Shown here: positions 17,164 to 26,674 of the stretch, in pieces
Layout: each line of letters starts with the position of its first letter
Numbering within the stretch: position 1 is the stretch's first letter
From: an uncultured Candidatus Saccharibacteria bacterium
GTDB lineage: Bacteria > Patescibacteriota > Saccharimonadia > Saccharimonadales > Saccharimonadaceae
Length of the DNA: 39,087 nt
Direction of reading: 5' to 3'
Assembly (NCBI GenBank): GCA_947306585.1
Contig: CAMZGX010000004.1
Span: forward strand, 1-39,087
Notes under the pieces: model-generated
What the model saw: only the letters and a program-made list of their open reading frames with translations
Database searches by the model: none
What the model was told of the DNA's origin: nothing
Position numbers and translations under genes: made by a program

Positions 17164-18834
17164 TCAACCCTTGACGTGTAGTGCCCGGCCTTCGACATAA
17201 ACCCGGCCGTTCCATTCGTTTCGCATCAGCTCAACTACCACTGAAATTGTCTTTCCAACTGGGATTTTTAACCATTCTTCTGGCGCCGAGAATGCTACTA
17301 GTGTCATGCGGTTTCCATCCGCATCTGCCACCACCATTCTGAGATGTTTTCCCTCTTTGCCAACTGCTCTAACTTCAACCGTTTCAACATCTTTTAACTC
17401 AAAGATCGGCTCCTTGTTACCTTCACCGAACGGCTCAAGTTCCGCCATCTCATCCAGTAATTCTTCTGAGAAATCTGACAAATTATCTGCCTTAAATTCA
17501 GCTTCAACTTCCAAATATTTTTCTTGATCCTCAAGATGGAGCGAAGCATAATATTTGTTTACATCCGCAGCAAAATCTTCAATTTTATCTGGCAAGACCT
17601 TCACGCCACAAGCCGCCGAGTGTCCACCACCGCCATAAATCGAATCTGGACAATTTTTAATCGCTTCCGCTAAATTAAAATCACCAAAGCTTCTACCAGA
17701 CCCCTTATAAATATCCGTAAAACCATCACCATCCTCATCATGAGTTGCGGCTTTTGAAAGTACAAATGCTGGTTTGTGATATTTCTCAACTAATCTGCCC
17801 GCAATAATACCAAGTACACCTTCGTGCCATTCACCAGCTACTACGATCACAAGTCGTGAAAGCTCTTCCGTGTAGCGCTCAGAAATTTCTTTCATCGCTT
17901 CAATTTGTTCGTTTCTGCGATCCGAGTTTAAACCATCAAGCTCTTCAGCTAACCTCACCGCCTCAGCTTTTGAATCAGTCATCAGAAGTTTCAAAGAGAT
18001 TTCGGCTGATTCCATACGACCGCCGGCGTTCAATCTTGGGCCAATCTGAAAACCAATTGCTTCCGCCGAGATTCTCGAGGTTTTCGCTACTTTCATCAGC
18101 TCCTTCAACCCTGGTCTGCGAGTCTTTTCTAGCACCTTCTTACCATAAAAAGTTAGCTCACGGTTCAATTTTGAAATCGTCATTGAATCACAAAGTGTAC
18201 CTACCACTACGAGATCCAGCATCCATTTCTCTTGACCATCAGCGATTAGTCCTGCTTTTACTAGTCCTCTTGCCACCATGAATGCCACCCCTACGCCAGC
18301 AAGATCAACTAGCCCAGATTCATGAATTGCCTTTTGTTTAGTCTTAGGAATATCAGTTCGCTTTGGGTTTACTACCGCCAGTGCATCCTTCGGCACCTCT
18401 TTCATTACCTCATGGTGATCTGTTACCACCGTCTTAATCCCTGCCGCTTTGAGCTCGGAAATTACCTCGGAATTATTGCTGCCACAGTCTACCGTAATTA
18501 CCAATGAGACGCCCTCAGAGACCGCTCTCTCTACCGAGCGCTTACTCATACCATAACCATCAATAAAGCGGTCTGGCAGCATTGTAATCACCTCAGAGGC
18601 CCCTGCTAGCTTCAATGCATCCACCATTACTGTCGTCGCGGTTACACCATCCACGTCATAGTCGCCATAGACCATGATTTTTTGACCCGCTTTAATCGCA
18701 TTAGAAATCTCCTGAACCGCTTTATCTATATCTGGTAATTTCGCTTCGATATCACCATCAGAAAGATATTTCGGATGTAAAAATGCATCCGAAATCCCAC
18801 GTTTTTTCAAAATCTCAGAAAAAATCCGAGACAT
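17164..18834 (-). CDS. recJ: single-stranded-DNA exonuclease RecJ
   Basis: MVYGDYDVDGVTATTVM, VITVDCGSNN, VVTDHHE, GPRLNAGGRM, GGGGHSAACGV. Confidence 0.95.
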   Translation of the reverse strand: MSRIFSEILKKRGISDAFLHPKYLSDGDIEAKLPDIDKAVQEISNAIKAGQKIMVYGDYDVDGVTATTVMVDALKLAGASEVITMLPDRFIDGYGMSKRSVERAVSEGVSLVITVDCGSNNSEVISELKAAGIKTVVTDHHEVMKEVPKDALAVVNPKRTDIPKTKQKAIHESGLVDLAGVGVAFMVARGLVKAGLIADGQEKWMLDLVVVGTLCDSMTISKLNRELTFYGKKVLEKTRRPGLKELMKVAKTSRISAEAIGFQIGPRLNAGGRMESAEISLKLLMTDSKAEAVRLAEELDGLNSDRRNEQIEAMKEISERYTEELSRLVIVVAGEWHEGVLGIIAGRLVEKYHKPAFVLSKAATHDEDGDGFTDIYKGSGRSFGDFNLAEAIKNCPDSIYGGGGHSAACGVKVLPDKIEDFAADVNKYYASLHLEDQEKYLEVEAEFKADNLSDFSEELLDEMAELEPFGEGNKEPIFELKDVETVEVRAVGKEGKHLRMVVADADGNRMTLVAFSAPEEWLKIPVGKTISVVVELMRNEWNGRVYVEGRALHVKG

Positions 18835-18836
18835 TT

Positions 18837-19136
18837 TTATCCAATCGTTTTATTTGGCTTTGATTTGTTTGAAAGCTGCTGGCTCTTGATCACCATTGAC
18901 TGCAACTCTTTTAAGATTGGGAATTTTTTATTTGTTTGATAGATAGTGGTATTACCTTTTTTTGTTGCAATTAAAAACTCACCTTTTTCAAGACGATGAA
19001 GTTCCCTCTGAATATTTCCTGGGTCTTCCTTAATTAGCTTCGAGAGTGCACGCACGTGGGTCTTAAAATCTGGATATTTGGCGAAAACCACCAAAATTTT
19101 CCTACGGACTCTCGATGTAATAAACACATCTAACAT
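18837..19136 (-). CDS. winged-HTH (ArsR-like) regulator
   Basis: RRKILVVFAKYPDFKTHVRALSKLIKEDPGNIQRELHRLEKGEFLIATKKGNTTIYQTN. Confidence 0.7.
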   Translation of the reverse strand: MLDVFITSRVRRKILVVFAKYPDFKTHVRALSKLIKEDPGNIQRELHRLEKGEFLIATKKGNTTIYQTNKKFPILKELQSMVIKSQQLSNKSKPNKTIG

Positions 19137-19220
19137 ATTACCTCCAATTTCCTCTATTTTATCGCAAAAATGTATTTTTTACAACACGGTTTCTTCTCTA
19201 TTTTAAGGTATAATATAGCT

Positions 19221-21176
19221 ATGTATTACGAGGTTTTGCCAGCAAAGGTTTTTAAGAAATCCCCTCGCCTTGAGGATGGAATTCTCACCTATTCTTTCCC
19301 TGAAAACCTCAAGATCGGCACTCTCGTCGAAGTTCCGCTCGGTAAAAAGTCCACTGTCGGTATCGTTTATAAAAAAGTTAAACAGCCTGAAGGCGACTTT
19401 AAAATCAAGGAGATTTTAAGAACTCTCTACGACGAACCTCTGCCAAATCACCTCTTAAAAGCCATCCTCTGGTTATCTGAATATTATCTCGTTCCCCTTC
19501 CTCAGGTGGTTTCATTGTTCTTGCCAAATACTCTTGAGAAACGTCACAAAATCGCAGCCGAAAAAGACACTTTTAAAGATATCGACACCAAAAATATCCC
19601 ATTAAACTCCGCTCAAACCCGCGCTCTTAGCGAATTAGAGACGAAATCAGCGAACACAAAATTACTCCACGGCATTACTGGCTCTGGTAAAACCAACATC
19701 TACCTGACGCTTGCTAGCCGCGCCTACGGCCAAAATCAATCAACTATTTTGCTCGTTCCCGAAATCGCCCTCACTTCCCAACTTGTCCAAATCTTTCAAC
19801 AAACCTTTGGCGAAAGCGTAGTTTTAATCCACTCTAAACAAACCGACAAAACCCGCCGCGATACCTTCGAATCGCTCATGAATTCCAAATCACCAAAAAT
19901 TGTGATCGGACCTCGCTCCGCTCTTTTTGCACCCCTTAAAGATCTCGGCTTAATCATCATCGACGAAGCTCATGAATCAACTTATTTTCAAGATCAAACC
20001 CCAAAGTATTCTGCTCTTCGTTTAGCTAGCTTTATTGCAAAATCAAAGAATCTTTCTTGTATTCTTGGTACCGCCACCCCTAAAGTTGAGGATTATTACC
20101 TCGCTAAAACTCACAATTCCCTTGTCACCCTTAAAGAAAAAGCTAAAGATACCGCTATTAAGCCAGAAATCACTATCGTTGATTTCAAAAATCGTGACGA
20201 GTTCAGCGCTAACCGTTATTTTTCAAACGCTCTTCTTAAAAAAATCGAGGAAAACCTTAAAAATGGTTACCAAACCTTAATCTATCACAACCGTCGCGGT
20301 TCAGCCCCTCTTACTATCTGTGAATCCTGTGGTTGGCAGGCGCTCTGTCCAAACTGCTTCTTACCTCTTACCCTCCACACCGACTCCTATAAGCTACTCT
20401 GTCACACCTGTGGCTACAAAGAAAAAGTGCCAGTCTCCTGCCCAAACTGTAAACATGCTGAAATCATCCATAAAGGCTTCGGCACTAAATTGCTTGAAAC
20501 TGAGTTAAAACGCCTCTTTAAAACTGCCGAAATCGCGCGTTTTGATGGCGATAACGAGAAAGAAAATACTCTCGATTCCCTCTATTCCGACGTCAAATCC
20601 GGCAAGATCAACATTATCATTGGTACCCAAACTATTGCCAAAGGCCTCGATCTACCAAAACTTGCTACCGTCGGTATTGTTCAGGCTGATTCCGGCCTTA
20701 GTCTCCCGGATTTTTCATCTGAAGAACGCACCTATGACCTTATCAATCAGGTCCTAGGCCGTGTTGGCCGTGGTCACATCAAAGAAGCCAATGCCATCAT
20801 TCAGACTTTCCACCCCGAAAGCCCAGCCATCATCAACGCCATCAACTCCGACTACGAAGCTTTCTTCAATTACCTCATCAAAAAACGCCAGAAGTCTCAC
20901 CTTCCGCCGTTTTTCTATCTTGCAAAGGTTTCCGTCGTCTATAAAACTGAAAAAACTACCCTTTCTAAGATTAAAGAAGTTTATAAATCCCTCAAATCAA
21001 AAGACGGTATCTATCTCTCTGCGCCAATGCCAGCCTTTCATGAACGCACCCCAAGTGGTTTTTGCTGGCAAATTATCATCAAAGCCTCTAATCGCAAGTC
21101 TCTCACCGAGGCCATCAAATCTCTTGAGACCTTCCCTGGCATCCGTCTTTCGATCGATCCACCATCTCTTCTTTAA
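19221..21176 (+). CDS. priA: primosomal protein N' (PriA helicase)
   Basis: LLHGITGSGKTNIYL, IIIDEAHESTY, CESCGWQALCPNCF...CHTCGYKEKVPVSCPNC, GTQTIAKGLDLP. Start revised to MYYEVLPAKVF; TATAAT 6 nt upstream. Confidence 0.95.
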   Translation: MYYEVLPAKVFKKSPRLEDGILTYSFPENLKIGTLVEVPLGKKSTVGIVYKKVKQPEGDFKIKEILRTLYDEPLPNHLLKAILWLSEYYLVPLPQVVSLFLPNTLEKRHKIAAEKDTFKDIDTKNIPLNSAQTRALSELETKSANTKLLHGITGSGKTNIYLTLASRAYGQNQSTILLVPEIALTSQLVQIFQQTFGESVVLIHSKQTDKTRRDTFESLMNSKSPKIVIGPRSALFAPLKDLGLIIIDEAHESTYFQDQTPKYSALRLASFIAKSKNLSCILGTATPKVEDYYLAKTHNSLVTLKEKAKDTAIKPEITIVDFKNRDEFSANRYFSNALLKKIEENLKNGYQTLIYHNRRGSAPLTICESCGWQALCPNCFLPLTLHTDSYKLLCHTCGYKEKVPVSCPNCKHAEIIHKGFGTKLLETELKRLFKTAEIARFDGDNEKENTLDSLYSDVKSGKINIIIGTQTIAKGLDLPKLATVGIVQADSGLSLPDFSSEERTYDLINQVLGRVGRGHIKEANAIIQTFHPESPAIINAINSDYEAFFNYLIKKRQKSHLPPFFYLAKVSVVYKTEKTTLSKIKEVYKSLKSKDGIYLSAPMPAFHERTPSGFCWQIIIKASNRKSLTEAIKSLETFPGIRLSIDPPSLL

Positions 21177-21391
21177 AGAGATAGCTTTAGGCTCAAAAAC
21201 ATAAACAATAAGCAGAAGCAAAATGTACTTTCACGCTTTTGTCCTTTCTGCTATCTCTTATGCTCATTTAATTTCCGCTTGCAGTATATTTGTTTACTTT
21301 TAAAAAGAAGACCTTGCTCACCATTAAGCGCCACCACCATTCAAACCCCTTACGCTAGAATAAAGCTTATAATTGTGTTATAATAAAAAAT

Positions 21392-21964
21392 ATGGAAATT
21401 ATTACAACTCCTGATCCACGTCTTCGTGAGAAATCAACCAAAGTTAACAAGATTACCGACGAAACCAGAAAAATCGTCGACGATATGGTGAAGAATTCTC
21501 TCGAATGGGAAAAACAACATCCATACGAGCTTTCTGCTGCTATGGCTGCACCACAACTTGGTTATTTAAAGCGTATCATCATTGTCCGCGAAGATATGGA
21601 AGACAAGAAAAACAATTCCTTCTTAGCTCTCATTGACCCTGAAGTTATCAAAACTGAAGGTAAGATGATTAAAGATTACGAAGGCTGTCTTTCTGTACCA
21701 AATATTTATGGTCTCGTCCCTCGCCCTGCTAAGGCACGCATTAAAGCTAAATTAATCGATGGCACTGAAGTTCGTATTAAAGCTGAGGATTCCCTTGCTC
21801 GTACTCTTCTTCACGAAATCGATCACCTTGAAGGCGTTCTCTTTATTGACCATATCAAAGATCAAAAAGACGCTTGGTTTGAACTCGATGACAAGGGCGA
21901 AATCGTCCCTATTGATTACGAAACTCGCGTAAAAAATAACAAAGAGCTTTTCCCTGATGACTAA
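21392..21964 (+). CDS. def: peptide deformylase
   Basis: PDPRLREKSTKV, MAAPQLGY, EGCLSVP, LLHEIDHLEGVLFIDHI. Confidence 0.97.
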   Translation: MEIITTPDPRLREKSTKVNKITDETRKIVDDMVKNSLEWEKQHPYELSAAMAAPQLGYLKRIIIVREDMEDKKNNSFLALIDPEVIKTEGKMIKDYEGCLSVPNIYGLVPRPAKARIKAKLIDGTEVRIKAEDSLARTLLHEIDHLEGVLFIDHIKDQKDAWFELDDKGEIVPIDYETRVKNNKELFPDD

Positions 21965-22733
21965 GATTATTTTCTTTGGCAACGGACCACTCGCAGACTA
22001 TGCAAAAGCTGTGCTCGAAAAACATTTCGAAATCGTTTTTCATGCTCGCACCAAAGAAGATTTAGAGGAAGTTAAGCATCTTAAAGCTGAAGATCCAACG
22101 TTAAAGGGCGTTCTTGCTAGCTTTGGTGTCATGATTAAATCTGACGTGCTAGATATCTTCGAGCCAGAGGGCATTCTTAACATTCACCCTAGCGCTTTGC
22201 CAAAATATCGTGGTTCTTCCCCTATTGAAACCGCTATTTTAAACGGCGACAAAGACTTTACCTATTCAATCATGAAGCTCGTCAAAGCTATGGATGCTGG
22301 TCCAGTCTATCATCAAGAAACCATCACTTTCGAAGGCTACCCTGAAAAGGATGAGATTTATAAGACCCTTTCCGAAGCTGCTGCTAACTGGCTTGTAGTA
22401 AACATCGAAAACCTTCCTACTCCAACCGAGCAGAATCACGAAAAAGCTACCTTCACCGCTAAATTCGACAAGTCTATGTCACCATTAAAACCAGAGACCA
22501 AAACCGCTGACGAATTATTAAACGAAGTTCGTGCTTTTATCGGTTTTCCAAAATCAAAGTACACTTTCTTTAATCTCGATTGTATCGTCTTAAAGGCTCA
22601 CACCAGCGACACTGAAGAATCAAAACTTAGCCTCAAGTGTTCAGACGGACGTTACCTCGTCGTCGACCAAATCCAGCCAGCTGGTCGCAAGCCGATGGAT
22701 GCCAAATCATTCTTAAACGGATACGCAAAATAA
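21957..22733 (+). CDS. fmt: methionyl-tRNA formyltransferase (short form)
   Basis: GVMIKSDVLDIFEPEGILNIHPSALPKYRGSSPIETAILNGDKDFTYSIMKLVKAMDAGPVYHQE; overlaps the end of def. Confidence 0.95.
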   Translation: MTKIIFFGNGPLADYAKAVLEKHFEIVFHARTKEDLEEVKHLKAEDPTLKGVLASFGVMIKSDVLDIFEPEGILNIHPSALPKYRGSSPIETAILNGDKDFTYSIMKLVKAMDAGPVYHQETITFEGYPEKDEIYKTLSEAAANWLVVNIENLPTPTEQNHEKATFTAKFDKSMSPLKPETKTADELLNEVRAFIGFPKSKYTFFNLDCIVLKAHTSDTEESKLSLKCSDGRYLVVDQIQPAGRKPMDAKSFLNGYAK

Positions 22734-22761
22734 AAGAACTGCCAACCGGCAGTTCTTTTTT
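22732..22761. terminator. bidirectional intrinsic terminator
   Basis: AAAAGAACTGCC aac GGCAGTTCTTTTTTT. Confidence 0.85.
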
Positions 22762-24476
22762 TAGATCTCAGTTCCAAGATAAGTAATCTTTGCATAACCA
22801 TCAGCCATCTTTGCATAATCTGCCGTAGCCGCACTTGATGCCTTAGCATTAGAACCTGTACGGGTTGCATCGACATTTGAAACTGCACATGAATAACAGG
22901 TCATATGCTTAGTAATAGTACTACTTGAAAGTAAGTTACTTGATCCAATATAGCCTGATCCGCCGCCACCACGACAGAACCAACCACCACCAGCGCCACC
23001 ACGCCAGCTCGAGTCACTACATGATCCACCAAAGGTTTCAGCGGTCTGAGTACCACCCAAATAGTCTCCTCCTTCAGCGTAGTTTACATGTTTTTTGGTA
23101 TTGCCGATATAACCACCGCCATGTGCGCCTTGATAGTATCTCGTTCCACCCTGTTCTACACCGCCGGCAGCACCACCAGCCGCAACCATTAAGATCTTGC
23201 GTGAAATATAATATGTTTTATCTGCTGACAACTCACCTTTATAGGTTTCAAGATTTTTTAATACACCAGGCTTCAAGGCAAAATGAGTTGCACCACCACC
23301 AGTACCACCTACACCCCACTCCGTACGAGTATTAGTACCGCCACCATTATAGCCACCGGAACGGTTAGTACCAATCGCAGCCGTATTACTTCCGCCCTTG
23401 CCACCAACTGCCGTATAAAGAATTTGTGAAGCGTCCATTTTTATGACACCGACCGCGTAACCACCAAAACCACCAGTTACGGTTCTTGATTCATAGCTCA
23501 CAGTCCCACCTTGTGCACCCCAAGCTTCAATCTTATAATATCCAGCGTTTGCTAGAACAAAACAGTTATTTTTACCACTATATTCAACGTTTTTTACTTC
23601 CCCAACGCCAAGTTTCAAGGTTTCCGTCACCGTATTTCCAGCCGTTGTACAAGTTTCTAGATCCCACTTTGCCGTCATCTTAACCGTAGCATTATGGTTT
23701 CTGTTAATATCTACTGCAGCTTCAGATCCGCTAAAGTTTTCTGAACCATTACTCCAACCAGCAAAAACATAGCCATCACGCTCTGGTGTCAAATTACTTA
23801 ATTTTATCTTCGTATCATAATTATATATCGTAGGATATTCTGCCTCTTTACTTGGCGTACCACCATTTAAATCCCATTCGAGTCCATAAGAAAAACAAGC
23901 TGGCTTAGCTGTAATTGTATATAAAACATCAGCCGAATAAACGCCTGAAGGCATATCACTATCAACTTTTACGCCATAAGTTATCGTATATTCTTTGGCA
24001 GTTTTATTAGCTTCTGAAGTTTCAAAAAGGACGACTGGAGCCTGCTTTACGGGTACCTGGGAAAAGGCATTTTCATTATTATTTACTAAATAACCCCAGG
24101 TATTATCCGCAAGCTGGGTTCCAGTACTAATAGAAGGTATAGATTTTGTCAGGACGTCATCTCCTGCGCGAGTTAAATCATTGGAATCAGAATTAGTCGA
24201 AATCTTCACTGAAAAACCGGCTGGACAAGTATTTGTATAAGAAATTTTACCTTCACCGGTATAAACCTTTTGCTCCGGAGTTGGAGTGATTGGAATTGAA
24301 ATGTTATCGTCGACTGCCATTGAAACTGCATAATTTGAGTTAATCTCAAAAACAGTCTCCTCTGCATTACTTGCTCCAATTGGGTTCAAAAGCATTGCGG
24401 TCAAAAAAGCGAACGCAAAAAAGCTCAAGAATACTACGGCTTTTTCAAGCATCAAAAAACGGTTCTGCTTTCGCAT
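22761..24476 (-). CDS. secreted protein with InlB/List-Bact_rpt-like repeat and Gly-rich (ALK/LTK-like) domain
   Basis: N-terminal hydrophobic signal; WDLNGGTPSKEAEYPTIYNYDTKIKLSNLTPERDGYVFAGWS; NAGYYKIEAWGAQGG...GGFGGYAVGVIKMDASQILYTAVGGKGG, GGAGGGWFCRGGGGSGYIG. Confidence 0.8.
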   Translation of the reverse strand: MRKQNRFLMLEKAVVFLSFFAFAFLTAMLLNPIGASNAEETVFEINSNYAVSMAVDDNISIPITPTPEQKVYTGEGKISYTNTCPAGFSVKISTNSDSNDLTRAGDDVLTKSIPSISTGTQLADNTWGYLVNNNENAFSQVPVKQAPVVLFETSEANKTAKEYTITYGVKVDSDMPSGVYSADVLYTITAKPACFSYGLEWDLNGGTPSKEAEYPTIYNYDTKIKLSNLTPERDGYVFAGWSNGSENFSGSEAAVDINRNHNATVKMTAKWDLETCTTAGNTVTETLKLGVGEVKNVEYSGKNNCFVLANAGYYKIEAWGAQGGTVSYESRTVTGGFGGYAVGVIKMDASQILYTAVGGKGGSNTAAIGTNRSGGYNGGGTNTRTEWGVGGTGGGATHFALKPGVLKNLETYKGELSADKTYYISRKILMVAAGGAAGGVEQGGTRYYQGAHGGGYIGNTKKHVNYAEGGDYLGGTQTAETFGGSCSDSSWRGGAGGGWFCRGGGGSGYIGSSNLLSSSTITKHMTCYSCAVSNVDATRTGSNAKASSAATADYAKMADGYAKITYLGTEI

Positions 24477-24557
24477 TTTCTCCCTTTCATTTCATTAGCA
24501 TATGTGTTTAATTTTTAAACACTTTTTTTAACACCGTTATTTATAGTATCACGGCAC

Positions 24558-24589
24558 ACAAAAAAACACAAGCGTTTTGCTTGTGTTTT
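24558..24589 (-). terminator. intrinsic terminator
   Basis: AAAACACAAGC gtttt GCTTGTGTTTT. Confidence 0.8.
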
Positions 24590-24597
24590 CTCATTTT

Positions 24598-25020
24598 TTA
24601 AGCGTTTACACCGAGGATCATTGGGCGAGCTTCGATGATTTCATTCTTCAATTCTTCTGCTACGTTTGCAGTGATAGTTGCGTAATCTGGGCGATTAATC
24701 TGAATCCATTTTACTGAAAGATATTCACCGAGGATTTCAAGTGTTCCCTCTGTTACACCATGTTTCTGGAGGAGTTTTTGATAAAGATCATCCTTGCGAT
24801 AATCACCAATTTGAGACAAAACACGAATCATTGTGTTTCTGTCATTATTCATAATTCCATCAAATTCGCGAAGCTGATCAACTGTCATACCTTCACTCAT
24901 TTTTTCACCAACACGGTTCTCAAGCTCTTCCTGAGTCTGTGCGATAAAGTCAGCTTTTTGGTCAGCTGGCATAGAAGAAAGTCCCACTTCATCAAGGAAT
25001 TTCTCATCGATCTTGATCAT
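24598..25020 (-). CDS. small helical protein, DUF5663-like
   Basis: 140-aa ORF MIKIDEKFLDEVGLSSMPADQKADFIAQTQEELENRVGEKMSEGM; SD AGGAGGAAAAATG. Confidence 0.6.
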   Translation of the reverse strand: MIKIDEKFLDEVGLSSMPADQKADFIAQTQEELENRVGEKMSEGMTVDQLREFDGIMNNDRNTMIRVLSQIGDYRKDDLYQKLLQKHGVTEGTLEILGEYLSVKWIQINRPDYATITANVAEELKNEIIEARPMILGVNA

Positions 25021-25053
25021 TTTTCCTCCTAAATTATCTCTATTCTATCGAAC

Positions 25054-25443
25054 TTATGCTATTTTTTCAAGACTTTCCCAAGCTAATTTCGCACATTTCA
25101 CTCTTGCTGGCATCCGCGAAACGCACTGCATACACTTCGCCTTAGTGACTTTTTCGGAAACTTCCGCCCCGAGGATCATCTCATAAAAATCATCTCGGAT
25201 TTCTTTCGCTTCTTCAATAGTTTTCCCTTTTACCGCAGCGATAAAAACATCTGCTGATACCTGTGAGATTGCACATCCCACCCCAGAAAAACGGCCATCA
25301 ACAATCATGCCGTTTTTAGTTTTCAAAAAGATTTCAAGCTCATCACCACAGCTCGCATTCACCAGTTTAATTGGCGTAACTTTTTCAAGTTCACCCCTAA
25401 ATTCTGGGTGTAAATTTCGCTCTAATAGCTCTTGATCGTACAT
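25054..25443 (-). CDS. sufU: SufU/NifU-like Fe-S scaffold
   Basis: NASCGDELEIFLK, GVGCAISQVSADVF, RVKCAKLAWESL: three conserved Cys positions. Confidence 0.9.
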   Translation of the reverse strand: MYDQELLERNLHPEFRGELEKVTPIKLVNASCGDELEIFLKTKNGMIVDGRFSGVGCAISQVSADVFIAAVKGKTIEEAKEIRDDFYEMILGAEVSEKVTKAKCMQCVSRMPARVKCAKLAWESLEKIA

Positions 25444-26558
25444 TATTTTACCCCCATTTTCTGCTGGACTTTCTTCACTGCCTTAACTAGAGCGATTACA
25501 TCCGAAGGTTTACTATATTCTGAGAAACTTGCCCTCACTACTGGACCCCAGCCCTTAAATCTCAGATATGGCTCCGCGCAAAGCCATCCGGCCCTCACCA
25601 TCACACCTTCGTCCGCTAAAATCTGAGCAGTGTCATGTGGATGCACGCCATTAATCTGGAATGTCACGATTAGGCCATTTGCTGCCAATACCTTTACGCT
25701 AGAGATTTTCCTTAATTCATAAGCTGCAGTTTTTGCTAGTTTCTTAGCCTGGTCGCATCTCTTAAAATCAATCTCTTGAGCAGCCGCATTTAAGCCAAAA
25801 ATCGCTCCTGCTGGCAAGGTTCCAGCTTCTAATCTCTCTGGAATCTCTGCAAATGTTGGCTCACCTTCAAGAGATACCGCCTCTACCATTTCCCCGCCAA
25901 AATTGAGTGGTCTTAACTTTTCTGCCAGCTCTTTTTTAATAATCAAGCCACCAATGCCCATAGGAGCACCAAATTTATGCCCGGAAAAGGCCATATAATC
26001 CACTCCAAGGCGTTTTACGTCAATTTCCGAGTGTCCAACCATCTGCGCGCCATCCACGCCTAGAATCGCTTTAGGATAAGCATTACGGACCTTTTTAATG
26101 CGGCTAGAAAAGTCTTTTCCAGTCACATTCGAGACCCCAGTTAGTGCGATTACTTTCGCACCCTTTAGATCTTTTTCTAGATTATCTGAGATTACTACAT
26201 TCTTATAGTGCATCTTCCAAGGTAAGATGTTTGAATGATGACTTTCAATATCAACCACCACCTTATCCCCCCTAGAAACTACCCCAAAACCATCGTTTTC
26301 GCGAATCAATCCGTTCGCAACTAGGTTAATCGCCTCAGTTGTACCTCTAGAAAATATGACAGTGTACGATTTGTCGGCTTTTACCAAGTTTAAAACCGCC
26401 TGCCTTGCTGCATTTACCCCTGTTGTTGCCTGAACACTTTTTTTATACAGACCCCTTAGCGGGTTGGCATTAATCTTCTGGTAGAACCTAGCTTCCGCCT
26501 TCACTGCGCCTGCATGCTTCTTCATAGTTGCCGCATTATCAAGATAGACTTCACTCAT
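25443..26558 (-). CDS. sufS: cysteine desulfurase
   Basis: [76 protein letters not shown]. Confidence 0.92.
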   Translation of the reverse strand: MSEVYLDNAATMKKHAGAVKAEARFYQKINANPLRGLYKKSVQATTGVNAARQAVLNLVKADKSYTVIFSRGTTEAINLVANGLIRENDGFGVVSRGDKVVVDIESHHSNILPWKMHYKNVVISDNLEKDLKGAKVIALTGVSNVTGKDFSSRIKKVRNAYPKAILGVDGAQMVGHSEIDVKRLGVDYMAFSGHKFGAPMGIGGLIIKKELAEKLRPLNFGGEMVEAVSLEGEPTFAEIPERLEAGTLPAGAIFGLNAAAQEIDFKRCDQAKKLAKTAAYELRKISSVKVLAANGLIVTFQINGVHPHDTAQILADEGVMVRAGWLCAEPYLRFKGWGPVVRASFSEYSKPSDVIALVKAVKKVQQKMGVK

Positions 26559-26674
26559 GCTGTCCCCTCCATCTCCATCTTGATCAGATTATTCATCTCC
26601 ATTGCATACTCTACTGGCAATTCCTTAGAAACATTAGAGGTAAATCCTCTAACAATCAAGGCTCTCGCCTTCTC
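26555..26674 (-). pseudogene. in-frame continuation of sufB after internal TAA ([39 protein letters not shown])
   Basis: Same reading frame as sufB; matches the canonical SufB tail ('[11 protein letters not shown]...KELP.EYA.E.N.LI..EMEG'); ends at TGA overlapping the sufS ATG. Confidence 0.85.
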
